DNA from: Martinezella hainanensis
GTDB lineage: Bacteria > Pseudomonadota > Alphaproteobacteria > Rhizobiales > Rhizobiaceae
Assembly: GCF_900094555.1 (NCBI RefSeq)
Contig: NZ_FMAC01000008.1
Location: 151,485-215,484, forward strand
Reading direction: 5' to 3'
Length of the DNA stretch: 64,000 nt
Part shown: positions 8,804 through 16,883 of the stretch, piece by piece
Numbering within the stretch: the stretch's first letter is position 1
Layout: every line of letters begins with the position of its first letter
The notes under the pieces: generated by a model
Seen by the model: the letters and a program-made list of their open reading frames with translations, nothing else
Told to the model about the DNA's origin: nothing
Database searches by the model: none
Program-made: the position numbers and the translations under genes

Positions 8804-9829
8804 TTAGCCCCAGCACTTGTTGAGGCCTTCCTTGGTGTCGATGGACTTCAGGCCGGAAACCGGCTTGTCCGTCACGAGGGAAACGCCGGTGTCGAAGAAG
8901 GTCTTGCCTTCGGTCGGCTTCGGCTTCTCGCCGCTATCGGCGAACTTCTTGATCGCCTCGACGCCAAGGGCCGCCATCATCAGCGGATACTGCTGGGCAG
9001 TTGCGCCGATGACGCCATCCTTGACCGACTTGACGCCCGGGCAACCGCCGTCGATGGAAACGATCAGCACCTGCTTTTCGAGACCGACGGCCTTCAGAGC
9101 CTGATAGGCGCCGGTTGCAGCCGGCTCATTGATCGTGTGGATGACGTTGATGCTGGAATCCTTCTGCAGAAGGTTTTCCATGGCCTTGCGGCCTCCTTCT
9201 TCGTTACCGTTGGTGACGTCATGGCCAACGATGCGCGGATCGGTTTCGTCGCCGATCTTGTTCGGGTCCTTCGGGTCGATGCCGAAGCCGATCATGAAGC
9301 CCTGGTCGCGCAGAACGTCGACCGAAGGCTGCGACGGCGTCAGATCGAGGAAGCCGATCTTGGCATCCTTGGCCTTGTCGCCCAGCGTTTCCTTGGCCCA
9401 CTGCCCTACGAGCTTGCCGGCGAGCAGATTGTCGGTGGCGAAGGTGGCGTCAGCGGAATCAGCCGGCTCAAGCGGCGTATCCAGCGCAATCACCAGCAGG
9501 CCGGCATCGCGTGCCTTCTTGACGGAGGGAACGATACCCTTGGTGTCGGATGCGGTGATCAGGATGCCCTTGGCGCCATCGGCGATGCAGCTCTCGATCG
9601 CGGCAACCTGGCTTTCGCTGTCGCCATCGATCTTGCCGGCGTAAGACTTCAGCGTCACGCCGAGTTCCTTGGCCTTGGCGGTCGCACCTTCCTTCATCTT
9701 GACGAAGAAGGGATTGGTATCGGTCTTGGTGATGAGGCAGGCGGATACGCCGGCAGCCTTGGCAGGGGCTGCGAATGCAACGCCGATCGCCAGAGCGGCG
9801 ACTGCTGCGGAAATAACAGATTTCTTCAT
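8804..9829 (-). CDS. frcB: Fructose ABC transporter, periplasmic binding protein
   Basis: 341-residue periplasmic sugar-binding protein of the RbsB family. Residues 1-25 form a clear signal peptide (MKKSVISAAVAALAIGVAFA) with cleavage near APAKA-AG. The mature part contains the family features CLITKTDTNPFFVKMKEG at the binding cleft and ILVIALDTPL / VSIDGGCPGVKSVKDG. It is the first gene of the minus-strand frcBCAK operon and divergent from frcR. The promoter is in the 246-base gap to frcR. Binding-protein specificity cannot be proven from sequence; fructose is inferred from the frc gene set. Confidence 0.93.
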   Translation of the reverse strand: MKKSVISAAVAALAIGVAFAAPAKAAGVSACLITKTDTNPFFVKMKEGATAKAKELGVTLKSYAGKIDGDSESQVAAIESCIADGAKGILITASDTKGIVPSVKKARDAGLLVIALDTPLEPADSADATFATDNLLAGKLVGQWAKETLGDKAKDAKIGFLDLTPSQPSVDVLRDQGFMIGFGIDPKDPNKIGDETDPRIVGHDVTNGNEEGGRKAMENLLQKDSSINVIHTINEPAATGAYQALKAVGLEKQVLIVSIDGGCPGVKSVKDGVIGATAQQYPLMMAALGVEAIKKFADSGEKPKPTEGKTFFDTGVSLVTDKPVSGLKSIDTKEGLNKCWG

Positions 9830-10005
9830 TCAATCCTCCCGATGTTTGAAAAGCCGGACCCTCCGGCAGCGCCGGGCCTGAACCCGACTTGAAGTTGCGC
9901 CATGCCTGTCGGATTATTTCCTGCGGACCTCCTCCACGGCCATATGCGCATCTCCTACGACCATATCTGAGCCTAAAGATTTCCGGCTGTCAATAAATAA
10001 ATCGG

Positions 10006-10024
10006 ATTGAATTATTAATTCGAT
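10006..10024. promoter_or_regulatory. Palindrome in the frcB-frcR divergent promoter, candidate FrcR operator
   Basis: GAATTATTAATTC at 10009-10021 is a perfect 6-1-6 palindrome, extended by AT/AT at both ends, in an AT-rich stretch otherwise unlike the surrounding DNA. ROK repressors bind AT-rich palindromes of this kind. The site is about 50 bases ahead of frcR and 180 ahead of frcB. Confidence 0.5.
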
Positions 10025-10075
10025 GTGGCATTCTGGAAAGAAATAAGGCATGGCCATGATGGAAGGAGCAGGCCC

Positions 10076-11323
10076 ATGTCTCTCGTGCACGACCCTGAGG
10101 ACACACCCACAACACCCGCGATTCTCGACCCCACCGGGGGTGCGAACCAGCTTGGCGTACGCGCCCATAACGAACGGCTCGTGCTTTCGCTCGTTCGCCG
10201 TCATGGTGCGCTCTCGAAAGCCGATATCGCGCGACGGAGCGGCCTTTCGGCGCAGACGGTGTCCGTCATCATGCGGGAGCTGGAGAAAGATGGGCTGCTG
10301 TCGCGCAATGCGCCCGTGCGCGGCCGCGTCGGCCAGCCGTCCATTCCCATGCGTCTCAATCCGGATGCGGTGCTCTCCTTCGGCGTCAAGATCGGCCGGC
10401 GCAGCGCCGACCTCGTGCTGATGGATTTCGTCGGCGGCATCAGGATGCAGCTCCATCAGACCTACCCCTATCCGCTGCCGCAGGACATCATCGCCTTCGT
10501 CACGGCCGGCATCAAGGAATTGGAGGGGCGCCTCAGCGATGAGCAGCGTCGCAAGATTGCCGGAATGGGCGTTGCCGCGCCGTTCGAGCTCTGGAACTGG
10601 GCCGAGCAGGTGGGAGCACCGTCCGGAGCCATGGATGTCTGGCGTGGCTTCGACCTAAGAGCCGAAATCGCCTCGCGGGTCGCTTACCCCGTCTTTCTGC
10701 AGAACGACGCTACCAGCGCCTGTGGCGCGGAACTCGTTTTCGGCGTCGGCCCACGGTATCCGGATTTCGTCTACTTCTTCATCGGTTCCTTCATCGGCGG
10801 CGGCATCGTCCTGAATTCGTCCGTCTTCGTTGGCCGGACCGGGACGGCCGGCGCACTCGGCCCCCTGCCCGTGCGCGGCCGCAACGGCGAGAACCGCCAG
10901 CTTCTGGAGATCGCCTCGATCTTCGTGCTCGAGAATCTTCTGCGGGATCACGGTTTCGACCCGCGCCCCCTCTGGTACTCGGCGGATAACTGGATCGATT
11001 TCGGCGAGCCGCTGGAGATCTGGATTCAGGATACGGCCAAGGCGCTGGCGCAGGCGATCGTCGCCGCCGCCTCGGTTCTTGATTTCAGTGCCGCCGTCAT
11101 CGATGGCGGCTTCCCCGACTGGGTGCGGGAACGCGTGGTGCGCGCGACGACGAAGGCCGCCGCCGAACTGGACCTCCAGGGGGTCGTCATGCCTGAAATC
11201 ATCGAGGGCGCCGTGGGGCCACAGGCCCGCGCCATCGGCGGCGCGAGCTTGCCGATCTTCGCACGCTACCTGATCGACCAAAACGTTCTTTTCAAGGAGA
11301 TAGAGCATGCTGAAGGGCATTGA
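10076..11323 (+). CDS. frcR: FrcR, ROK family repressor
   Basis: 415-residue regulator of the ROK (NagC/Mlc/XylR) type. An N-terminal winged helix (about residues 28-80, ALSKADIARRSGLSAQTVSVI) is followed by a sugar-kinase-like domain with GMGVAAPFELW and LQNDATSACGAEL. The upstream in-frame GTG at 10025 is rejected because the ATG at 10076 has GGAAGGAGC 6 bases ahead. It is divergent from frcBCAK and is expected to repress it, sensing fructose or a derivative. The CxCGxxGCxE zinc motif of canonical ROK proteins is replaced by GRTGTAGALG, as in other rhizobial FrcR-like proteins. Its 3' end overlaps the next gene by 17 bases. Confidence 0.88.
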   Translation: MSLVHDPEDTPTTPAILDPTGGANQLGVRAHNERLVLSLVRRHGALSKADIARRSGLSAQTVSVIMRELEKDGLLSRNAPVRGRVGQPSIPMRLNPDAVLSFGVKIGRRSADLVLMDFVGGIRMQLHQTYPYPLPQDIIAFVTAGIKELEGRLSDEQRRKIAGMGVAAPFELWNWAEQVGAPSGAMDVWRGFDLRAEIASRVAYPVFLQNDATSACGAELVFGVGPRYPDFVYFFIGSFIGGGIVLNSSVFVGRTGTAGALGPLPVRGRNGENRQLLEIASIFVLENLLRDHGFDPRPLWYSADNWIDFGEPLEIWIQDTAKALAQAIVAAASVLDFSAAVIDGGFPDWVRERVVRATTKAAAELDLQGVVMPEIIEGAVGPQARAIGGASLPIFARYLIDQNVLFKEIEHAEGH

Positions 11324-11741
11324 CCCGCTGTTGAGCCCGGAACTGCTGGCGACGCTGCGCGCCATGGGCCATGGCGACGAAATCGCCCTCGTCGACGGCA
11401 ATTATCCCGGTCTCGAACATGGGCGCCGTCTCATCCGCCTCGACGGCCACGGCGTCATACCCGTGCTCGACGCCGTGCTGAGCGTGCTGCCGATAGACGA
11501 TTTCGTGCCACAGGCGATATTCCGGGCGACCGTCAAGCAGGACCGCGATGCCATCGATCCCGTTCATGCGGAAATGATCGAATGCTGTGCGCGGCATGTG
11601 CCAGACATCAGGGTCGTGCCGTTGCTGCCGGCAGAATTCTACGAGCGGGTGAAGCAGGCGCATGCGCTGATACAGACCAGCGAGCCGCGGCTCTATGGGA
11701 ATATCATTCTGCGCAAGGGTGTGATTTACCCGCAGGGATAG
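11307..11741 (+). CDS. RbsD/FucU family sugar mutarotase
   Basis: 144-residue protein of the RbsD/FucU fold, which interconverts anomers of sugars such as ribose or fucose. The N-terminus MLKGIDPLLSPELLATLRAMGHGDEI and the ALVDGNYPG segment with the catalytic-region His are typical; the length equals that of FucU. Its start lies inside frcR (17-base overlap), so it is translated from the same mRNA and is probably part of the fructose system, perhaps interconverting fructose anomers before uptake or phosphorylation. That last role is inference. Confidence 0.85.
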   Translation: MLKGIDPLLSPELLATLRAMGHGDEIALVDGNYPGLEHGRRLIRLDGHGVIPVLDAVLSVLPIDDFVPQAIFRATVKQDRDAIDPVHAEMIECCARHVPDIRVVPLLPAEFYERVKQAHALIQTSEPRLYGNIILRKGVIYPQG

Positions 11742-11787
11742 GAAAGTGCTCCTCATCCGGCCTCCTGAGCTTGTCGAAGGGGGGCCA

Positions 11788-11909
11788 CCTTCTCCCCGCT
11801 CGCGGGGCGAAGGGGATGGACGCACCTGCAGCCTTCCTTCCGGCAATTTGCCTAGACGAAGATGCAGAACTAGTCCTCTCTCCCCGTCCAAACGGGGAGA
11901 GGGTTAGGG
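11788..11909. repeat. GC-rich intergenic hairpin repeats
   Basis: Two stem-loops fill the gap between the convergent mutarotase and proline racemase genes. At 11788-11813 CCTTCtCCCCGC pairs with GCGGGGcGAAGG. At 11878-11901 CTCTCCCCGT pairs with ACGGGGAGAG around CCAA, followed by GGTTAGGGTGAGGGG. The second is a dispersed repeat type common between rhizobial genes and may also serve as a bidirectional terminator. Confidence 0.6.
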
Positions 11910-11961
11910 TGAGGGGCCGAACTCTCCATGCGATGCAAGGGAGTGGATTCCTCTTCTAGCC

Positions 11962-12999
11962 TCAAATATCCCCCGCCGAAGGTCCCCAGACATCCGTCAT
12001 GGCAAAGCCTTCCGACATTGGATCGAAGGGGTCGAGGGCCACCTGGCTAAGGCCGAAGGTGAAGCCGCGGCCGGTGATCGTCGGGATGATAGCCGGCTTG
12101 CCGGCCACCTCTGTCTCCGCCTGCAGGCCGACTTCGAACTCCGAACCGATGATCGAACGGGATTTGAAGACATCGCCGACCCTGGCTTTGCCGCGCGCAT
12201 GCAGCGTCGCGAGATTGGCAGAATTACCAGTGCCGCAGGGTGAACGGTCGGCGCGGCCAGGCCACATGGTGGTGCAGGTGCGGATGGCTCCATCGGCATC
12301 GATGTCGCGGAACATCACATAGGCAACGCCTGAAATCGCCGGAATTTCCGGGTGAACGACGGTCATCGCCCGGTTGATCGCTTCCTTGATGACCATGCCG
12401 GCCTGAACGAGGGCAGCCGCATTGGACTTTTCGATGGTCAGGCCGATCTGGCCGACATCGACGAGCGCATAGAAGATACCGCCATAGCAGAGGTCGAGCG
12501 TGACCCTGCCCCATTGCGCCGTATCGAGTGCAACATCGAGCTCATGTACGAAGGATGGCACCATGGTCAGCCGCACCTTCTCGCAACGGCCGTCACGGCA
12601 GGTTGCGGTGGCGCGGACGAGGCCGGCGGCCGTGTCAAGCGTGACGACCGTTTCCGGCTCCTTCATTTCGACGATGCCGGATTCGAGCAATGCCGTGGTC
12701 ACGCAGATGGAATTCGAGCCCGAGCTCGCATGCGCCTGATCCGGTTGCAGGATGATGAAGCCGGCGTCGGCATCGGGATTCTTAGCCGGCAACAGAAGAT
12801 TGACGGAGCCGATCGGCGCACCGCGCGGCTCCAGCACGAGAAAGCGGCGCAGCTCCTGCCCCTTCGGATCGGTATTCAGCCAATGAAGCTGCTCGGCGAT
12901 GCTGTTGCCGGGGATTTTTGGGACGCCGCCGATGGCAACCTTGCCGATTTCCCCTTCGCAATGAACATCCAGCAGCTGGATCGTGCGCTTCCATCTCAT
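11962..12999 (-). CDS. Proline racemase family protein (hydroxyproline epimerase-like)
   Basis: 345-residue cytoplasmic enzyme of the proline racemase superfamily, which acts on hydroxyprolines (4-hydroxyproline 2-epimerase or trans-3-hydroxyproline dehydratase). The two catalytic positions are unlike the classical Cys/Cys pair: the first motif reads SSGSN, placing Ser93 where MCGH has its Cys, while the second, DRSPCGTGN, keeps Cys255. Ser/Cys members are a recognised subgroup whose substrate preference differs from Cys/Cys epimerases and Cys/Thr dehydratases, so the exact reaction is left open. Transcribed 14 bases behind the SDR gene, so the two form an operon. Confidence 0.85.
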   Translation of the reverse strand: MRWKRTIQLLDVHCEGEIGKVAIGGVPKIPGNSIAEQLHWLNTDPKGQELRRFLVLEPRGAPIGSVNLLLPAKNPDADAGFIILQPDQAHASSGSNSICVTTALLESGIVEMKEPETVVTLDTAAGLVRATATCRDGRCEKVRLTMVPSFVHELDVALDTAQWGRVTLDLCYGGIFYALVDVGQIGLTIEKSNAAALVQAGMVIKEAINRAMTVVHPEIPAISGVAYVMFRDIDADGAIRTCTTMWPGRADRSPCGTGNSANLATLHARGKARVGDVFKSRSIIGSEFEVGLQAETEVAGKPAIIPTITGRGFTFGLSQVALDPFDPMSEGFAMTDVWGPSAGDI

Positions 13000-13013
13000 C
13001 TCATAGGCTCCAA

Positions 13014-13724
13014 TCAGACGTGTCGCGTAATGCCGCCGTCGACGCGGATATTCTGGCCGGTGATGTAGCCTGCGCCATCCGACAGCAGGAAGGCCGCCGT
13101 CTTGGCGATTTCGCTCATCAGGCCGATGCGCTTCATCGGTACCTTGTCGGCCGTTTCCGGCTTGTGGTTCAAGCTGTCGATATAGCCGGGCAGGATGCAG
13201 TTCATGCGGATATTGTCGGCCGCGTAGCGATCGGAATAGAGCTTGGTGAAGGCGCCGGCGGCGGCGCGATATGTGCAGGAAACCGGGAAGACCAGCGACG
13301 GCTCATAGGCGGCGAATGTGGTGATGTTGACGAAGGCGCCCTTGCCCTGCTTCAGCATGACCGGCGTCACCAGCCGCGCCATACGCACGAGCGACAGGAT
13401 CATCATATCCGAGCCGAGCGTCCAGTTCTCGTCCGAAATATCGAGCAGATCGCCCTTTGGCGGATGACCAGTGTGATTGACCACGGCATCGATGCGGCCA
13501 TAGGTCTTCATCGTCAGGTCGAAGATCGCCTGGATATCTTCCGCCTTTTCGGCAACACCGCGCGAGGCGACGCCGCCGAGCTCGGCTGCCAGCGCCTCGC
13601 AGCTTTCCGACGGCGACATCAGCGCCAGCCGATAGCCATTGGCGGCAAGCTCACGGGCAATCGCTTCGCCCATGCCACGGCCACCGCCGGTAATCAGTGC
13701 AACGGGCTTTTCGGTATCGGACAT
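13014..13724 (-). CDS. SDR-family protein with a degenerate catalytic site
   Basis: 236-residue Rossmann-fold protein of the short-chain dehydrogenase/reductase family. The cofactor motif is intact (TGGGRGMGEA, residues 12-21). The catalytic region is not: Tyr152 is followed by RAAA, so the Lys of YxxxK is Ala156, the usual Ser is replaced by Thr135/Thr136, and NNAG reads NHTG. It may be an unusual enzyme or a binding protein. The start at 13724 has a perfect AGGAGG 5 bases upstream; the open frame beyond it is not used. It heads an operon with the proline racemase-like gene 14 bases downstream. Confidence 0.85.
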   Translation of the reverse strand: MSDTEKPVALITGGGRGMGEAIARELAANGYRLALMSPSESCEALAAELGGVASRGVAEKAEDIQAIFDLTMKTYGRIDAVVNHTGHPPKGDLLDISDENWTLGSDMMILSLVRMARLVTPVMLKQGKGAFVNITTFAAYEPSLVFPVSCTYRAAAGAFTKLYSDRYAADNIRMNCILPGYIDSLNHKPETADKVPMKRIGLMSEIAKTAAFLLSDGAGYITGQNIRVDGGITRHV

Positions 13725-13940
13725 GGTTTCCTCCTGGTTGCGGCTGATGCGAACGGCGTCCTGCCGAGCGTCGGTTTGATCCCTGTTATCATATCGGCCG
13801 CCAGCCGACCTGTCGCCGGTGATGTCCAAAACCATTCGCGCCAATGGGTTCGATTCTCTGATATATCAGATTGCTCGGCATAGCTATGGGGTTTTGTAGC
13901 GGCCGTGAAGGCTGCCGCTGCAGATCGCGTCACGAATGAA

Positions 13941-15245
13941 TTATTGCTGCAGCGCTTCCCCGACATTGCTGCCGGTCGCCTCGACACTGTCGCCGAGCGA
14001 GCCAACGGTATTGCCGGCCGAAGCGCCGACACGGCGCCATTGCTCGCCATAATTTTGTCGCGTGCGAGGATCGAAAATCGCGATCGGGGCACTGACGGCG
14101 GCACCCGCTACACTGCCGACTGTCTGGGCAGCGCCCATGGCAACTGCACCGACGGCATCGCCGATGCCGACATCGGAATCGGTGATCGTCTGGCCGGCGA
14201 TCAACCGGGCGCCAATCAGTTTCACCACTTCCGGGCTTTCGGCAAACTTGCCGTGATTGAGGCCATCGCCGGTCTTGAGCTTGGTGAGATCGAGCACGGT
14301 AATCCCCTGCTTCTCCAGCTCGCTGCGATAGGGTTCGGCCGTGGGGTCGATCTGGCCGAGGCGGTCGATATTGCCGGAAATACGGCGTGAGAGGGAAAGC
14401 GCGCGATCATCGCGCGAGACGAACAGCGTGAAATGCGGCTTGTCCTTGCCGAGTGCCGCGAACTGCCTTCCGAAGACATCGACATCGAGATCGGGCGACG
14501 CCAGGATGACGTTCTTGATCTTCGGCGCGACGCGGCCATTGCGGATCGCCATCTGCCGTAGCGATTCGACCGCGAGCCAGCTGCCCATCGAATGCGCCAT
14601 GACGGTGATGTCGCCGACGGAAGGATCGGCCGCGACGCGGCGCAGCAGCTCTTCCAGCGAGTCGCGGGAATAGTTGGTGCTTTCCTTGTCATAAGCATAG
14701 TCGAAAATGCTGGCGCGCGACGGCCAAGTAAACACGATCGGCGCGACGTCGGCATGCGAATCGTGAACGATCTGCGCAAAGCGGTAGACTGCATCCTCAT
14801 AGCGGTTGTTGAAGCCATGCACGAAGATCAGCACCCGCTTGTTTTTCGGCAGTTCCGCATGCAGCCAGGCGCGACCATCCGCCTCTGTCGCCAAGGGCTT
14901 GACGGCGGTGGTGACGAAATTCTTCAGCGGATTACCTGGCAGACGGTTCGGCCACTGCACCTGACCGACCTTGCGATTGGCCTCCGGCGGGATGGAGACA
15001 CTGACGGCATCGACCTTGAGCCCCGGTCCGCGCTCGCCCGAAAACAGAATGGCCGGGTCCTTGTCCGGCAGGCGTGTCGTCGCAACAAGGAGATCAACCT
15101 TGGATGTGCCCGGCACGTTTTCACTGACGGGCTGCATGACCCCGATGGGACGGCCGCATGCGGCCAGCGACAATGTCGCAACGATCGCTACAGTTCGGAA
15201 AAAGAGCTTTCCCCATCGGTCCGAACCCGTCATGCGCTGCATCAT
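13941..15245 (-). CDS. Alpha/beta-hydrolase lipoprotein (DUF900 family)
   Basis: About 434 residues. The N-terminus is a lipoprotein signal ending in the lipobox LAAC (…LSLAACGRP), so it is anchored to a membrane from the periplasmic side. The central domain is the DUF900 alpha/beta-hydrolase: VLIFVHGFNNRYEDA forms the oxyanion region, AHSMGS is the nucleophile elbow with Ser, and LASPDLDVDVF holds the likely acid. The C-terminal 80 residues are Ala/Gly-rich, low complexity. The open frame extends to 15827, but AAGGAAGG sits 7 bases ahead of 15245. ATGs at 15242 and 15233 are alternatives. Substrate unknown. Confidence 0.8.
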   Translation of the reverse strand: MMQRMTGSDRWGKLFFRTVAIVATLSLAACGRPIGVMQPVSENVPGTSKVDLLVATTRLPDKDPAILFSGERGPGLKVDAVSVSIPPEANRKVGQVQWPNRLPGNPLKNFVTTAVKPLATEADGRAWLHAELPKNKRVLIFVHGFNNRYEDAVYRFAQIVHDSHADVAPIVFTWPSRASIFDYAYDKESTNYSRDSLEELLRRVAADPSVGDITVMAHSMGSWLAVESLRQMAIRNGRVAPKIKNVILASPDLDVDVFGRQFAALGKDKPHFTLFVSRDDRALSLSRRISGNIDRLGQIDPTAEPYRSELEKQGITVLDLTKLKTGDGLNHGKFAESPEVVKLIGARLIAGQTITDSDVGIGDAVGAVAMGAAQTVGSVAGAAVSAPIAIFDPRTRQNYGEQWRRVGASAGNTVGSLGDSVEATGSNVGEALQQ

Positions 15246-15410
15246 GCAACCCTTCCTTACCGCCATAACGTTGCGCCACTCTACGCATGGATACCTGCGG
15301 CGCAAGCGACTCCAGCGGTTCCTGACCACATGATGCGATGCTAATTCGCGACGGCATTGCAAAGGCGCAACGCCTTTAGACGTCCGGCAAATCATTGAGG
15401 AAGTTAGGAT

Positions 15411-15450
15411 AAAAAAAGAGCCCGATGCGGGAGGAGGATGCATCGGGCTC
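15411..15450 (-). terminator. Intrinsic terminator of the NfeR1-like sRNA
   Basis: An 11-bp perfect stem (15450-15440 with 15428-15418) encloses a loop containing CCTCCTCCC and is followed by seven T residues (15417-15411) on the minus strand. The terminator hairpin itself carries the third regulatory loop. Confidence 0.85.
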
Positions 15451-15530
15451 TTGATCCGGATTGGCAACTGGGAGGAGGAGGAGTGTTGCCAATCATTGAA
15501 GGAGCGCTGGGAGGAGGAGTGCGCTGCCTT
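15411..15530 (-). ncRNA. nfeR1: Alpha-r14 / NfeR1-like trans-acting small RNA
   Basis: Read on the minus strand, three consecutive hairpins each expose the same anti-Shine-Dalgarno loop CTCCTCCC. Stem 1 is AGCGC/GCGCT (15525-15503), stem 2 is ATTGGCAAC/GTTGCCAAT (15493-15460), and stem 3 is GAGCCCGATGC/GCATCGGGCTC (15450-15418), running into T7 as an intrinsic terminator. This layout is that of the rhizobial alpha-r14 family (NfeR1 of S. meliloti), which pairs its loops with ribosome-binding sites of target mRNAs. The terminator fixes the 3' end; the 5' end near 15530 is estimated. It lies in a 547-base gap with no protein gene. Confidence 0.82.
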
Positions 15531-15792
15531 CGAGAGATTAGATATAACGCGAGAGGTGTCGTGAATAGACCGGCTTTCGCATTGCAGCATTGCAGTGAGC
15601 GCATTGCTTTCTTCATGGATGCCGAAAATATCGCATAGCGCCGGCATTTTCGGGGGGCTTGCGCCTATTTTACAGTCGTTATTTGCCCAACTCCCGAGAT
15701 TCACATGATTGTGATCGTCGTTTTTGCATTGGGCGTGGCCCCCGCTGGCATCCGGCCGGCGGGCAACCGCTACCGGCCGGACCACTTTCTGT

Positions 15793-16674
15793 TCAAGCCG
15801 CCCTGAATGCCTTCTTGCCTTCGGCATCGAGCGCTGCGAACTCCTCGTCGGACAGAACGATATCGACCGCCGCAGTGTTTTCCTCGAGATGCTTGACCTT
15901 GCCTGTTCCGGGGATGGGCAGCATCACGGGGCTGCGCTTCAGCACCCAGGCAAGTGCAATCTGGCTCGGGGCGGCATTGTGCTTCTTCGCGATGGTATCG
16001 AGCAGCGAGCCTTCCTTGGCGAGATCGCCGGCCGCCAGCGGGAACCAGGGAATGAAGCCGATTCCGTGCTTTTCGCAATAGTCGAGCACGTCTTCGCTGG
16101 TGCGGTCGACCAGATTGTAGCGGTTCTGCACCGTCACCACCTTGAAATGCTTCGATGCTGCCTCGATGTCAGCAACAGACACTTCGCTCAGGCCCGCATG
16201 GCGGATGATGCCATCATCCAGCAGCGATTTCACGGCATCGAACTGCTCGGCCGCCGGCACCTTGGAATCTATGCGGTGCAGCTGCCAGAGATCGATGCGG
16301 TCGACACCGAGATTGCGCAGGCTCTTGTGTGCCTGCTGGATCAGATATTCGGGGCGACCCAAAGGCACCCAGACGTTCGGGCCGGTGCGGGTAAGACCGC
16401 CCTTGGTCGCAACCACGAGACCGTGGCCATAGGGATGCAGCGCTTCCTTGATCAGACGTTCGGAAACGTCCGGCCCGTAGGAATCGGCCGTATCGATGAA
16501 ATTGATGCCGAGCTCAGGCAGGCGCCTCAGCGTCCGGACGGCTTCGTCATGGTCTTCGGGCTCACCCCAGATACCGGCACCGGTGATGCGCATGGCACCG
16601 AAACCGAGACGATGAACGGGAAGGTCACCACCGATCTTGAACTGACCGGACTTGGCTGCGTCGAATTCTGACAT
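15793..16674 (-). CDS. Aldo/keto reductase
   Basis: 293-residue NADPH-dependent oxidoreductase with the AKR (alpha/beta)8-barrel pattern. The N-terminal VHRLGFGAMRITG and the first catalytic motif NFIDTADSYGP (Asp and Tyr of the tetrad) are present, then the catalytic Lys in VVATKGGL and His in WQLHRID. The C-terminal IPGTGKVKHLEEN binds the cofactor phosphate. The start at 16674 has AGGGAC upstream; the open frame to 16752 lacks a site. The TetR gene upstream on the same strand and a 27-base palindrome in the promoter suggest inducible control. Natural substrate unknown. Confidence 0.92.
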   Translation of the reverse strand: MSEFDAAKSGQFKIGGDLPVHRLGFGAMRITGAGIWGEPEDHDEAVRTLRRLPELGINFIDTADSYGPDVSERLIKEALHPYGHGLVVATKGGLTRTGPNVWVPLGRPEYLIQQAHKSLRNLGVDRIDLWQLHRIDSKVPAAEQFDAVKSLLDDGIIRHAGLSEVSVADIEAASKHFKVVTVQNRYNLVDRTSEDVLDYCEKHGIGFIPWFPLAAGDLAKEGSLLDTIAKKHNAAPSQIALAWVLKRSPVMLPIPGTGKVKHLEENTAAVDIVLSDEEFAALDAEGKKAFRAA

Positions 16675-16820
16675 GGTTATAGTCCCTTTTGCTGATCTGA
16701 AATGTATCTGGCGTTTCCGGCGTCCGGGGAGGAGCCGAGATTTGAAGGGCAAATCGTGGGTTTCGCGAGGGAGAGATACAGTCGCGACCCGATACTAGAT
16801 GGGTCTGCATCACGGCATAT

Positions 16821-16847
16821 GCAATGCATCGACGTGCGATGCATTGC
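16821..16847. promoter_or_regulatory. Perfect 11-bp inverted repeat, probable TetR operator
   Basis: GCAATGCATCG (16821-16831), a 5-base spacer, and CGATGCATTGC (16837-16847) form a perfect palindrome in the 209-base gap between the TetR stop and the aldo/keto reductase start. Its size and symmetry suit a TetR dimer. It would place the reductase under that regulator. Confidence 0.7.
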
Positions 16848-16883
16848 GACCGATCAAGGCGGGGCTCCCCTAGCCTAGCGCGG

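Noticed and set aside
15361..15377. AAAGGCG-CAA-CGCCTTT hairpin downstream of the sRNA
   Set aside because: The stem is perfect, but it lies beyond the sRNA terminator and no T-run follows on either strand.
15438..15638. Small plus-strand protein frame rich in GGG/Gly codons
   Set aside because: It lies across the three-hairpin sRNA; the GGAGGAGG strings are the complements of its loops, not ribosome sites.
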